Shown here in pieces: positions 8,397-17,370 of a DNA stretch of 64,000 bases (within the stretch, counting starts at the first letter, position 1; each line of letters starts with the position of its first letter). The stretch comes from Rhizobium rhododendri (GTDB lineage Bacteria > Pseudomonadota > Alphaproteobacteria > Rhizobiales > Rhizobiaceae). The translations under genes were made by a program, and so were the position numbers. The notes below the pieces were generated by a model. The model was not told the DNA's origin, made no database searches, and saw nothing but the letters and a program-made list of their open reading frames with translations. Location: NCBI RefSeq assembly GCF_007000325.2, contig NZ_CP117267.1, positions 744,001 to 808,000 on the forward strand, in the 5' to 3' direction.

Positions 8397-10247
8397 CTAT
8401 CCGATCCGCTGGGCGGCCCGCTTGGCGACGTAGTTCTTATGGGCCTCGTTGACTTCCGGGCGCAAACTCACCTCGGGAACGGCTACATCCCACCAGTGGC
8501 CACCTTCCTCGGTGGTAACCAGCGCATCGGTATCGATGACGAAGACAGACGTCCGGTCGTTCGTCCGGGAGGCTTCTATCGCCTGCTCGAGCTCAGTGAT
8601 GGACGACACCTTCACGGCGATGGCACCCATGCTTTCCGCATGAGCGCGGAAATCGATGGCCGGCATCACCTCGTGATAGGAGTCCTTCAGGAGGTTGTTG
8701 AAGTTGGCACCGCCGGTGGCCATCTGCAGCCGGTTGATGCAGCCATAGCCCCGGTTGTCGAGCAGCACGACGGTTAGCTTCATGCCGAGCATGACGGACG
8801 TGGCGATCTCGGAATTCAGCATCATGTAGGAACCGTCGCCGACCATGACGACGACCTCCTTGTCCGGCCGCGCCAGCTTGGCGCCGAGCCCGCCAGCGAG
8901 CTCGTAACCCATGCACGAAAATCCGTATTCCATGTGGTAGCTGCCCGGCACCGTCGCCGGCCAGAGCTTGTGAAGTTCGCCCGGCAGACCGCCGGCAGCG
9001 CAGAGCACGATGCTGTTTTCGCCGCCGATCGTGCGGGCCACCGCGCCGATAACCTGCGCGTCGGAGGGGAGGGTGGCGTTTGTCGTCGCCATCGCCTTGG
9101 TGGCAGCCTCCATCCAGCGTGTCTTTTCAAGCGCTGCTCTCTCGGCGAGCGCTGCAGGGGCTTTCCATCCGGCAAGCCCGGCAGACAGAGCCTTTAGCCC
9201 CTCGCGCGCATCGGCAACCAGCGCGTGGGAATCATGCTTGGCAGCATCGAAGGCTGCGATGTTCAATCCCACCATCGAAAGCGCGTCGTTCTTGAACAGC
9301 GCCCAGGAGCCGGTGGTGAAATCCTGGCATCGGGTGCCGACGGCAATGATCAGGTCGGCATCCTCTGCAATCGCATTGGCCGCAGACGTACCGGTGACAC
9401 CGACAGAGCCGAGCGACATCGCATGGCTCTCGTTGATCGCAGATTTTCCGGCCTGGGTGACGACGACAGGAATGCTGTGGGTTTCCGCGAATGAAGTCAG
9501 CTCGGCGGTCGCCTGCGAGTAGAGGACACCGCCGCCGGCGATGATGACGGGCTTCTCCGCTTTGCGGATGAGGGCAATGGCGTTGGCGAGTTCGTCGGCA
9601 TCCGGCCGTGGCCGGCGCTGCGTCCAGACGTGCTCCTCGAAAAGGCTCACGGGATAGTCGAAGGCTTCTGCCTGGACATCCTGGCAAAGTGCCAGCGTCA
9701 CCGGACCGCAGTCCTGCGGATCGGTCAGTACCTGCATGGCGCGCTTCAGGGCCGAGATGATCTGCTCCGGCCGGGTAATCCTGTCGAAATAGCGAGAGAC
9801 CGGGCGGAACGCGTCGTTGGCGGAAACCGTGCCATCGCCGAAATCCTCGATCTGCTGCAGCACCGGGTCCGGAGCACGGTTGGCAAACACGTCGCCGGGG
9901 AGGAACAATACGGGTATGCGGTTGACATGGGCCACGCCTGCCGCCGTCACCATGTTGAGTGCGCCGGGGCCGATCGAGGTCGTGCAGGCCATGAAGCGCT
10001 GGCGAACGCTGGTCTTGGCGTAGGCAATCGCCGCATGCGCCATGCCCTGTTCGTTGTGGGCACGGTAGACCGGCAATTCGTCCCGGATCTGGTAGAGCGC
10101 TTCGCCAAGTCCGGCGACATTGCCGTGCCCGAAGATCGCCCATACGCCGCCGAAGATCTGCACCTTCTGGCCGTCGATGACGGTCATCTGCTTCGTCAGG
10201 AACTGCGCGACAGCCTGCGCCATCGTCAAACGGATCGTCTTGCCCAT
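8397..10247 (-). CDS. iolD: 3D-(3,5/4)-trihydroxycyclohexane-1,2-dione acylhydrolase
   Basis: A 616-residue thiamine-diphosphate enzyme of the acetolactate synthase superfamily. It opens the ring of trihydroxycyclohexane-1,2-dione to give 5-deoxy-glucuronate. The N-terminal pyrimidine-binding domain has the catalytic-type glutamate in RAHNEQGMAHAA (about residue 60). The central domain carries ARPVIIAGGG-like sequence near 235, and the C-terminal domain has the ThDP motif GDGSYMMLNSEI through the downstream asparagine of LLDNRGYG (about 475-500). ATG 10247 follows GGGAGG. It sits between iolC and iolE with short spacers. High confidence. Confidence 0.96.
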   Translation of the reverse strand: MGKTIRLTMAQAVAQFLTKQMTVIDGQKVQIFGGVWAIFGHGNVAGLGEALYQIRDELPVYRAHNEQGMAHAAIAYAKTSVRQRFMACTTSIGPGALNMVTAAGVAHVNRIPVLFLPGDVFANRAPDPVLQQIEDFGDGTVSANDAFRPVSRYFDRITRPEQIISALKRAMQVLTDPQDCGPVTLALCQDVQAEAFDYPVSLFEEHVWTQRRPRPDADELANAIALIRKAEKPVIIAGGGVLYSQATAELTSFAETHSIPVVVTQAGKSAINESHAMSLGSVGVTGTSAANAIAEDADLIIAVGTRCQDFTTGSWALFKNDALSMVGLNIAAFDAAKHDSHALVADAREGLKALSAGLAGWKAPAALAERAALEKTRWMEAATKAMATTNATLPSDAQVIGAVARTIGGENSIVLCAAGGLPGELHKLWPATVPGSYHMEYGFSCMGYELAGGLGAKLARPDKEVVVMVGDGSYMMLNSEIATSVMLGMKLTVVLLDNRGYGCINRLQMATGGANFNNLLKDSYHEVMPAIDFRAHAESMGAIAVKVSSITELEQAIEASRTNDRTSVFVIDTDALVTTEEGGHWWDVAVPEVSLRPEVNEAHKNYVAKRAAQRIG

Positions 10248-10286
10248 CGGGCGCCTCCCAGTTTTCTTCTTTTCCAGTCCGCGGGT

Positions 10287-12218
10287 CTACAGCCCGCGCG
10301 TCTTAAGCCAGGCCTCGGTCAGATGCCGGAAACGGCCGGCCATGTCGGCAATCGCCGCCTCGTCGTCGATCTCGCCAGCAAGCCAGTTGCGCGCCGCTTC
10401 GGCAAAGATCGTCCGGCCGACGGCAAAGCCCTTGACCGACGGTGCTGCGAGCGTCGCCTCGAAACCTTTCAGCAGTTCCTCGGCTGGCGCCTCCAGTCCC
10501 AAAAGCACGATGCCGCGGCAGAGCGGATCGTTGCCGGTCACCACCGCCTCGATGTTCTTCCAGGCGGCACGCGACGCCTGCGGCTCCAGCTTCCACCAGT
10601 CCGGCTTTATGCCGAGGTCATAGAGCTCCTGCATCGCCGTCGAGATCGTGTTGTCGTCGAGCGGTCCGTTCTTGCCGGCGATAATCTCGACCAGCAATTC
10701 GCGACCGACCTTTCGCGCCGCGTCGAACAACGTGCGCAGCTTCTCCTGCTGCTCGGCCTTCAACTCCGCCGGATCGTCCGGATGATAGAAGCAAAGGCAC
10801 TTGATGCAATGGTCGACAGGCCATTCCACGAGTTGCGAGCCGATATCCTGGCTAAATTCGAATCGCAGTGGCTTTGACCCGGGCAATTCGACCGGCCGGC
10901 CAATCCATGAGAAGTTTTTGGTGGCAGCATCGAAGAAGGCGTCGCGCCCAAAACGTTCGTCGATCAGCATGCCGTAGCCCGGCCGTCCGTCGGCAACTCG
11001 CGCCGCTGCCGAAACCGCCAGCCGCTTGAAGGCATTGATTTGCTCGTAGGGGACGCCGAGTTCGTCGGCGACGCTGACCAGCTGCGAGCGGTGATCGATG
11101 GCCAGCGCCATCAGCAGCGGGATGTGACCTTTGCGGGTTGTTGCCCAGTGGATGTGGTTGAGGTCTTCGTCCTTGCGCAGTGCGCGCCGCCGGCTGCCGT
11201 GTTTAAGGAAGCTGTCGAGTTCGGCCCAGGTCGGATATTCCGGCGAGCAGAGCAGCCGCGATACGGCGAAGGCACCGCAGGCATTGGCCCAGGTGGCGCA
11301 GGTCTTGAGAGGCTCGTTCTTCAGCCAGCCCCGCAGAAAGCCGGACATGAAGGCATCGCCGGCGCCGAGCACATTGTAAACCTCGATTGGAAAACCGTCG
11401 CCGACGATGCCAGCTTCGAGGTCTTCGGAAATTGCGCCATCATAGACGATGCAGCCCATCGCGCCGCGTTTTAGAACGATGGTGGCAGCGCTGAGTTCGC
11501 GGATCGTCTTCAATGCGCCGAGCACGTCATCGGCGCCGGACGCGATGAGGATCTCCTCCTCGGTGCCGACGATCAGGTCGCAGTCAGGGAGCGTCTGCTT
11601 CATCTTGGCCGTGACGCGGTCGGATTTCACGTAGCGCTCGAAACCTTCGGCATGGCCGGCAAGGCCCCAGAGATTGGGCCTGTAGTCGATATCGAAGACC
11701 ACCTTGCGGCCATGCGCCTTGGCGACGCGGATCGCCTTGCGCTGGGCTGCCTCGGTGTTGGGTTGAGAAAAATGCGTGCCGGACACAAGCACTGCACCCG
11801 ATGAAACGATGAAGTCTTCGTCGACATCGTCTTCCGTCAGCGCCATGTCGGCGCAATCTGAGCGGTAGAAGATCATCGGCGAGACGCCTTCAGCCTCTAC
11901 CGCCAGCAGCACCAGCGCTGTCAGCCGCTGCTTGTCGGTGACGATGCCATCGGTAGCGACACCCTCGCGGGCCGATTGCCCGCGGATGAAGCGTCCCATC
12001 TGCTCGTCGCCAACGCGCGTGATCAACCCTGATTTCAGCCCAAGCCTGGCCGTGCCGATTGCGATGTTGGCCGGGCAGCCGCCAACGGATTTGGCGAAGG
12101 ACGCGATGTCTTCGAGCCTGGAACCGATCTGCTGGCCATAGAGATCGACAGAAGAACGGCCGATGGCGATGACGTCGAGCGTCGGCTCCGGCCGCGCGCC
12201 GTTGTTGAGATTTGCCAT
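10287..12218 (-). CDS. iolC: Bifunctional 5-dehydro-2-deoxygluconokinase / DUF2090 aldolase-like fusion
   Basis: 643 residues in two parts. Residues 1-330 are a PfkB-family sugar kinase (GGCPANIAIGTARLG near 47; NVLGAGDAFMSGFLRG near 288 with the catalytic aspartate), phosphorylating 2-deoxy-5-keto-gluconate. Residues 340-643 are a DUF2090 domain, a class I aldolase-like barrel (LMALAIDHRSQL near 372). In rhizobia this fusion is generally annotated as covering the IolC and IolJ steps, yielding dihydroxyacetone phosphate and malonate semialdehyde; the aldolase half is inferred. ATG 12218 follows CGGAGG. It is the first structural gene after iolR and has its own operator-like palindrome upstream. 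Confidence 0.95.
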   Translation of the reverse strand: MANLNNGARPEPTLDVIAIGRSSVDLYGQQIGSRLEDIASFAKSVGGCPANIAIGTARLGLKSGLITRVGDEQMGRFIRGQSAREGVATDGIVTDKQRLTALVLLAVEAEGVSPMIFYRSDCADMALTEDDVDEDFIVSSGAVLVSGTHFSQPNTEAAQRKAIRVAKAHGRKVVFDIDYRPNLWGLAGHAEGFERYVKSDRVTAKMKQTLPDCDLIVGTEEEILIASGADDVLGALKTIRELSAATIVLKRGAMGCIVYDGAISEDLEAGIVGDGFPIEVYNVLGAGDAFMSGFLRGWLKNEPLKTCATWANACGAFAVSRLLCSPEYPTWAELDSFLKHGSRRRALRKDEDLNHIHWATTRKGHIPLLMALAIDHRSQLVSVADELGVPYEQINAFKRLAVSAAARVADGRPGYGMLIDERFGRDAFFDAATKNFSWIGRPVELPGSKPLRFEFSQDIGSQLVEWPVDHCIKCLCFYHPDDPAELKAEQQEKLRTLFDAARKVGRELLVEIIAGKNGPLDDNTISTAMQELYDLGIKPDWWKLEPQASRAAWKNIEAVVTGNDPLCRGIVLLGLEAPAEELLKGFEATLAAPSVKGFAVGRTIFAEAARNWLAGEIDDEAAIADMAGRFRHLTEAWLKTRGL

Positions 12219-12279
12219 TGATATCCTCCGTCAAGATTTCCGCCGGCATCTCCCGTTGCCAACGCCGTGCACCGATAAT

Positions 12280-12293
12280 GAAACATCGGTTCC
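12280..12293. promoter_or_regulatory. Imperfect IolR-type half-palindrome upstream of iolC
   Basis: GAAA-N6-TTCC at the distance expected for an operator 62-75 bases before iolC. It matches the perfect site in front of iolR at 10 of 14 positions. Reported as a probable secondary site. Confidence 0.45.
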
Positions 12294-12309
12294 GTAATTT
12301 TGTCAATTC

Positions 12310-12323
12310 GGAATGTTTATTCC
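12310..12323. promoter_or_regulatory. IolR operator, iolC side
   Basis: A perfect GGAA-N6-TTCC palindrome overlapping the end of iolR and lying about 90 bases upstream of iolC. The same motif is known from rhizobial RpiR-type IolR repressors, so autoregulation and inositol induction of iolCDEB are likely. Confidence 0.72.
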
Positions 12324-13192
12324 ATTTTATGTTTTCCGGATTTTGCCATGGCCCACTTTCTGCGCTGCTCCGCGATGGCGACGGGGAAAGCCATGATCAA
12401 TGCCATGGACGCCGATAACGAACGAAAGCCGGCAAAATCCGATTCTGCCACTTCGAACCAGTGGGTGGCGCAGGCGGCGAGCGGCGAGAATGCCGAATCG
12501 GTGATGGCAATGAGTGGTACGCCGCGGTCGACCAGCAGTTGGCTTTGCACCAGGCTTTCTGCCGCATAGGGCGAAAAACTGGCGGCAATGGCTGCATCGC
12601 GCGGCGTGGCGAACTGTACAAGCTCCGTATCGACCCCGTTCGGCGAGGCAACGATCTGGTGGCGGATGTTCAGCTTGGAAAACGCATAGGTCATGTGTGC
12701 CGTCAGCGGGTAGGAGCGTCGCTTGGCGATCAGGTAGATGGTTTCTGCTGCCGCAAGGATTTCGACCGACGTCGCGAAGGTGTCCGTCTGCACGGTTGCC
12801 GCCAGCCGGTTGATCGACTGGGTGGCAGAGGAAATAAACCCGGCAAGGATCGCCGCGTTCTCATCTTCTACGCGCGCCTCCTCCAGCGAGATCAGCCGCT
12901 CCTCGTAGCTGATTGTCCGGTCGCGCAGCCGTTCGCGGAAAATGCTCTGCAGATCGGAAAAGCCTTCATAGCCGAGATGGCGGGCCAGCCGCACCAGCGT
13001 CGAGGGCTGGACGTCGGACGCCGTGGCGATGCTGGCCGTCGTGCCAAACGCGATTTCATCGGGGTTGTTGAGGGCAAAGACCGCAACCTGCGCCAGCCGT
13101 TTCGGCATGGACGCCTTGCGCTCGATGATCGTGCTGCGCAGGCTTTCGAAATCGCGCGGCACCTTCGCCGGTATCGTCACGTCCTCACTCAT
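12317..13192 (-). CDS. iolR: RpiR-family transcriptional regulator of inositol catabolism
   Basis: 291 residues: an N-terminal RpiR helix-turn-helix (ATASDVQPSTLVRLARHLGY near residues 55-75) and a C-terminal SIS sugar-isomerase-fold domain (AAETIYLIAKRRSYPLTAHM near 150; AASFSPYAAES near 205), which would bind a phosphorylated inositol intermediate. In rhizobia the adjacent RpiR protein represses iol genes until inositol is present. Start ATG 13192 was chosen from the family N terminus; the open frame continues to 13585 but crosses the operator region. It heads the iolCDEB operon. Ribosome site is weak. Confidence 0.92.
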   Translation of the reverse strand: MSEDVTIPAKVPRDFESLRSTIIERKASMPKRLAQVAVFALNNPDEIAFGTTASIATASDVQPSTLVRLARHLGYEGFSDLQSIFRERLRDRTISYEERLISLEEARVEDENAAILAGFISSATQSINRLAATVQTDTFATSVEILAAAETIYLIAKRRSYPLTAHMTYAFSKLNIRHQIVASPNGVDTELVQFATPRDAAIAASFSPYAAESLVQSQLLVDRGVPLIAITDSAFSPLAACATHWFEVAESDFAGFRSLSASMALIMAFPVAIAEQRRKWAMAKSGKHKME

Positions 13193-13220
13193 TCCACGGC
13201 TTTCGTTTTTCCCGGTTTTC

Positions 13221-13234
13221 GGAACATATATTCC
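13221..13234. promoter_or_regulatory. IolR operator, iolR promoter
   Basis: A perfect GGAA-N6-TTCC palindrome 28-42 bases upstream of the iolR start, identical in form to the iolC-side site. The placement is right for autorepression. Confidence 0.72.
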
Positions 13235-13493
13235 ATCTGCAATGATACCGCATCTGCCGATTTCCGCCACAGGCAATTCAAGTGACTGAATTGCTTGCCG
13301 ATTGTTGCAATCCTCTGGCATTTCACAAACGCCAGACTCGCAGCAAAACGATCCAGATGTTCCAAATCGTCCGGTATGACGCTTGATGGGCACCGCTGCG
13401 GTTGACGCTTTCGGGACGAGGCGATACGCCTTGCCTTTGAAGCGCGATGCGCGGCCGCTACGGCTTCGTGTCCCCAATTTCTGGAGGGCTTGC

Positions 13494-14711
13494 GTGACGG
13501 GTAGATTGGTCATTGTCGGAGCAGGGCAGGCCGGCTTTGCTGTTGCTGCCAAGCTGAGGGCTCTCAATGACACGCGGCCGATCACGCTGGTCGGCGCGGA
13601 AGAATCGCTGCCGTACCAGCGCCCGCCGCTGACGAAGAAATACCTGCTCGGCGAGATCAGCTTCGATCGCCTGATGTTCCGTCACGAGCACTGGTATGCC
13701 GAGCACGACATCGACATCCGTCGTGCGACCTGGGCCGAACAAATCCATCGCGACAAGAAGCAGGTCGTCATGCAGGACGGCAGCGCGCTCGACTACGAAA
13801 CCCTGGTGCTGGCGACAGGCGCAACCCCGCGCCGACTTCCTGCTGCCATCGGCGGCGATCTCGAGGGCGTCTATGTCGCCCGGGACAAGCGCGACGCCGA
13901 TCTCCTGTCAGGTGAAATGCGCGCGGGCCGCCGCGTCCTTATAATAGGCGGCGGTTATATCGGTCTCGAAGCAGCGGCAGTCGCCCGTCATCGCGGGCTG
14001 GAAGTCACCGTCATCGAGATGGCCGATCGCATCCTGCAGCGGGTTGCCGCCAAGGAAACCGCAGACATTATGCGGGTCATCCACGCAGACCACGATGTCG
14101 TCATCCGCGAGAAGACCGGCCTCAAGCGACTGGTGGGCAAGGACGGCCGTGTCGTTGCCGCAGAGCTCTCCGATGGTTCCACCCTCGACGTCGATTTCGT
14201 CGTCGTCGGCATCGGCGTCGCGCCGCTGGATCGTCTTGCCAAGGAAGCCGGCCTTGTGGTTGCCAACGGCATCGTCGTCGACGAATACGTCCGCACCTCC
14301 GACCCCAGCATCTATGCCGTCGGCGACTGCGCCGCGCTGCGCTGGCAGGGCGAATTGATCCGTCTCGAATCGGTACAGAATGCGGTCGACCAGGCAGAGG
14401 CTGCGGCCGCGATCATCGCCGGTGGCAACGAACCCTATGTGCCGAAACCGTGGTTCTGGTCCGATCAGTATGACGTCAAGCTGCAGATCGCAGGCTTCAA
14501 CAAGGGCTACGACGATACGGTGCTACGGCATGGTGCCCGCGAAGGATCGGCTTCCGTCTGGTATTTCAAGGCCGGCCGGTTGATTGCTGTCGATGCGATC
14601 AATGACGCCCGCGCCTATGTCACTGGCAAAAAGCTCATCGACGCCGGCCAGACGCCCGATCGCGACCTGCTGGCCGACGCCGGCACCGACCTCAAGACCT
14701 TGCTCGGATAA
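13494..14711 (+). CDS. Ferredoxin reductase-like FAD-dependent oxidoreductase
   Basis: A 405-residue pyridine nucleotide-disulfide oxidoreductase of the putidaredoxin/rhodocoxin reductase type. FAD-binding GAGQAGFAVAAKLR at residues 8-21, NAD-binding GGGYIGLEAAAVARHRG near 150, and the second FAD motif IYAVGDCAALR near 270. Such enzymes pass electrons from NAD(P)H to a [2Fe-2S] ferredoxin for oxygenases or P450s. No partner ferredoxin or oxygenase is in the window. GTG 13494 with GGAGGG just upstream is the likely start, although the frame extends to 13383. It directly abuts the aldolase gene. Confidence 0.88.
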   Translation: MTGRLVIVGAGQAGFAVAAKLRALNDTRPITLVGAEESLPYQRPPLTKKYLLGEISFDRLMFRHEHWYAEHDIDIRRATWAEQIHRDKKQVVMQDGSALDYETLVLATGATPRRLPAAIGGDLEGVYVARDKRDADLLSGEMRAGRRVLIIGGGYIGLEAAAVARHRGLEVTVIEMADRILQRVAAKETADIMRVIHADHDVVIREKTGLKRLVGKDGRVVAAELSDGSTLDVDFVVVGIGVAPLDRLAKEAGLVVANGIVVDEYVRTSDPSIYAVGDCAALRWQGELIRLESVQNAVDQAEAAAAIIAGGNEPYVPKPWFWSDQYDVKLQIAGFNKGYDDTVLRHGAREGSASVWYFKAGRLIAVDAINDARAYVTGKKLIDAGQTPDRDLLADAGTDLKTLLG

Positions 14712-15521
14712 GTGACGATGACCCTGCCACCCAATGCATTCAAGATCGCCCTGCGCGAGCGCCGCCCGCAGATCGGCCTCTGGGTGGCGATGGCCGATGC
14801 CTATGCCGCCGAGATCGCCGGCCATGCCGGTTTCGACTGGCTGGTCCTCGACGGCGAGCACGGCCCCAACGATCTTCGCAGTATAATGGCGCAGTTGCAG
14901 GCCCTCCAGGCCTCGCCGTCGGAACCGGTGGTTCGCCTGCCGACCGGGGCAAGCTGGATGATCAAGCAGTTTCTCGACATCGGCGCCCGCACGCTGCTCA
15001 TCCCGATGGTCGATTCGGCCGAGCAGGCAGCAGAACTCGTTCGCGCTGTCCGCTATCCGCCGGACGGCATCCGTGGCATGGGCGCCGGCATCGGCCGCGC
15101 CTCGCGGTTCAACACCGTTGCCGGCTACGTTGCCGATGCAGGCAAGGATATCTGCCTCCTCGTCCAGGCCGAAACCCGCGCGGCGCTTGCCGACCTCGAG
15201 CGGATTGCCGGTGTCGAGGGCATCGATGGCATCTTTATAGGGCCTGCCGACCTTGCTGCCGACCTGGGCTTTCCGGGCAATCTCGAGGCGCCCGAGGTGC
15301 AGGACGCGATAGAGGCCGCCATAGCCACCATCGTCAAAGCGGGCAAACCGGCCGGAATCCTGACATTCAACGAGACCCTCAACCGCCGCTACCTGGAACT
15401 CGGCGCCACTTTTGTGGCCGTCGGCGCCGATGTCACCGAATTCTCCACGGCACTCCAGCGCCTTCGCCGACGCTACGGACCGGAACCGGAAAATGCCGAA
15501 GCCGGCCCACGCGGCTACTAG
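14712..15521 (+). CDS. HpcH/HpaI family class II aldolase
   Basis: 269 residues with the HpcH/HpaI fold: GLWVAMADAYAAEIAGHAGF near 21, LVLDGEHGPND near 45 with the catalytic-type histidine, VRLP near 74, LIPMVDSAEQA near 97 and IFIGPADLAADLG near 175 for metal binding. The family cleaves 4-hydroxy-2-oxo acids to pyruvate (or glyoxylate) plus an aldehyde; the nearest named activity is 4-hydroxy-2-oxoheptanedioate aldolase, but the substrate is unproven. GTG 14712 follows the preceding TAA with no gap; an ATG lies at 14718. It is co-transcribed with the flavoprotein gene. Confidence 0.88.
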   Translation: MTMTLPPNAFKIALRERRPQIGLWVAMADAYAAEIAGHAGFDWLVLDGEHGPNDLRSIMAQLQALQASPSEPVVRLPTGASWMIKQFLDIGARTLLIPMVDSAEQAAELVRAVRYPPDGIRGMGAGIGRASRFNTVAGYVADAGKDICLLVQAETRAALADLERIAGVEGIDGIFIGPADLAADLGFPGNLEAPEVQDAIEAAIATIVKAGKPAGILTFNETLNRRYLELGATFVAVGADVTEFSTALQRLRRRYGPEPENAEAGPRGY

Positions 15522-15621
15522 CCCTCGCACTCCCGGGGTTTAGCGCACAGCAAGACACTTTTCTGACGGCATTGGAAAAAAAACCTTGCCTTTGGAGCCT
15601 TTGCCCAATAGTCACGGCCTC

Positions 15622-15712
15622 GGAGAGGTGGCCGAGTGGCCGAAGGCGCTCCCCTGCTAAGGGAGTATACGTCAAAAGCGTATCGAGGGTTCGAATCCCT
15701 TCCTCTCCGCCA
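15622..15712 (+). tRNA. tRNA-Ser (anticodon GCT)
   Basis: A complete type II tRNA: acceptor GGAGAGG pairs with CCTCTCC, the anticodon arm reads CCCCTGCTAAGGG (anticodon GCT), the long variable arm is typical for serine, the T-loop is GGTTCGAATCC, and the terminal CCA is encoded. An AT-richer island follows directly, as at many tRNA insertion sites. Confidence 0.97.
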
Positions 15713-16194
15713 TTCTTTCAAATGTGCGGATTTATCTAATCATTACAGCGTCTTACGTCCACAATTGTAGATTATTTGTGCCAAGCGCTTGTGCCAAAAT
15801 ATTCGTTCCATCGCCAAATCAGGCGATATCAACTGCGATCATCTAGTCCGGGACTGGGAATCATCCAATCGAAAGACCGGAACTCAGTAGTGCGGTCCCA
15901 GCGGTAATCGCAATTTCCCGAAGGCCTACACCTCAACGAAGATAGAGCAGAACTACAGTTCAGTTTCAAGGCGGCGTATCTTAACTAGGGTTGTAATGGT
16001 TCCCATGAAATTCCCGTTGGTGTAATTATCCTCTTGCTCCAGATATCAATGGCTATCGACGTGAGAGGCTTAAGTATTCGGGGTCAAGGTCAGTCGGTTG
16101 CCGTGGTCGAATGTAGACATCTTGTAAAAAGTAAAAGTCGCTGGGTGGAGATTGGACCTAGTGTGTTTTCTCAAGATGTATTAGCTATTTCCAA
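15713..16194. other. AT-rich non-coding stretch downstream of tRNA-Ser
   Basis: About 480 bases of lower GC than the flanks, with no open frame showing a family signature, no integrase and no visible second copy of the tRNA 3' end. It looks like the residue of an integrated element. Confidence 0.5.
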
Positions 16195-17034
16195 ATGCTA
16201 AGATACTTTATCTCTTCCCTTTCGGTAATTATGAAGAAATCGTGCGGCCTTTTCCTAATCGCCGCAGTTATGCTTTGCACCTTTACGATTTCTACGCCTG
16301 CTAGTGAGAATGAGGGGTTTCCGGTAAGGATAGTAAGTCAGCCAAAGCCGTCCTTGGAAGATCTGGAAAGGGAGCGGCAGACTACCGCCCGACAGCAGGC
16401 CGATCTTACCGCTCAGCAAACCGTGGCATCAGCGACCGTTAGTTTGTCGATGTGGAGCAAGTGGCAGTTTATGCTTAGCCTTTTGGGAACTGCGGGAATT
16501 GCTATTTCGATAATCCTAGCTCGGGAGCAGATCAAAAGTGCTAAGCACGCCCTTGAGACCACTGAGCGGGCTTATGTGGTCGCTGGGGGGATACGTTACA
16601 TATCGCATCCATCCCCAACTGGCCTGTTTTGGAGAATGCGTCCTTCTTGGATCAATCGAGGTGCTACGCCTACCCGTAAAGTTCGTGTCAGCGTTGGCTA
16701 CGAGTTGCGAGACGATGATCTGCCAGGAGACTTTGATTTTGTGGGCAGCTTACCACCCCGCATTGCGACAGTTAATCTTCATCAAGACGGTGGGTCTATT
16801 GAAGCCAATCCTATTGACTACTATGCCTCGGATTTGCTTCTCATCGCTACAGGTAAAAGGCGGCTCTTCGTTTTTGGGCAATGCGACTATGAAGACGTTT
16901 TTGGTCGGTCTCACACGACGCGCTTCTGTGTAACTGCGATCAACATTACGGGAGATGTATCGATGCCGTACACGCCCGCCAACAATGTGGAAATTCCTTG
17001 GGCCGTTCTAGATAGGTTCAATTCTGATGACTGA
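16195..17034 (+). CDS. Orphan membrane-anchored hypothetical protein
   Basis: 279 residues. The N terminus looks like a signal peptide (with MKKSCGLFLIAAVMLCTF starting at 16231, perhaps the true start). It is followed by a short Gln/Arg-rich linker predicted helical (about residues 55-75), one transmembrane helix near 88-108 (FMLSLLGTAGIAISIILA), and a C-terminal soluble domain with several short beta-like stretches. I do not recognise a named family; similar one-helix proteins occur on rhizobial accessory islands. Base and codon use are AT-richer than the core genes, consistent with horizontal acquisition at the tRNA. Confidence 0.65.
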   Translation: MLRYFISSLSVIMKKSCGLFLIAAVMLCTFTISTPASENEGFPVRIVSQPKPSLEDLERERQTTARQQADLTAQQTVASATVSLSMWSKWQFMLSLLGTAGIAISIILAREQIKSAKHALETTERAYVVAGGIRYISHPSPTGLFWRMRPSWINRGATPTRKVRVSVGYELRDDDLPGDFDFVGSLPPRIATVNLHQDGGSIEANPIDYYASDLLLIATGKRRLFVFGQCDYEDVFGRSHTTRFCVTAINITGDVSMPYTPANNVEIPWAVLDRFNSDD

Positions 17035-17370
17035 TTTCGTCAGTTTGGAGACAACACGCGCTGGCTTTCGGGTAAACCCAGCGTCCTCCTTTCGTTGTGG
17101 CCGGGAGGTGTAAGCCGCTCGATTGCCTTCCCCGCCTTTCTTTCGTAAAATACAAAAAAAGCCTGGCGGGAACCGAGCCTGTGTTGACGTTTGCTGCGGT
17201 GAAATATCGAGGCGAATGGTCTACACGCCCTATTTACAGGGCTTCTAGGCTTCTAGGGCTTTGCTGTAGCCTGTCGATGGCTAATTAGCCACTTTGGTCA
17301 GCCATTGAAATCCTTAGGTTCACCTCAGAAATCTCCGAGATCAACAGCAGCCTTGGGCCATTCCCTACTG
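17035..17370. other. Intergenic region within the island
   Basis: About 335 bases with no recognisable gene, apart from the weak hairpin at 17058-17084 just after the orphan membrane protein. Confidence 0.45.
17058..17084 (+). terminator. Weak terminator-like hairpin
   Basis: CGCTGG pairs with CCAGCG around a 13-base loop, followed by a T/C-rich run. It lies 24 bases after the stop of the orphan membrane protein. Confidence 0.4.

Noticed and set aside
9630..10877. 415-codon plus-strand frame across iolD and iolC
   Set aside because: Runs antisense through two strongly supported enzymes and shows no domain.
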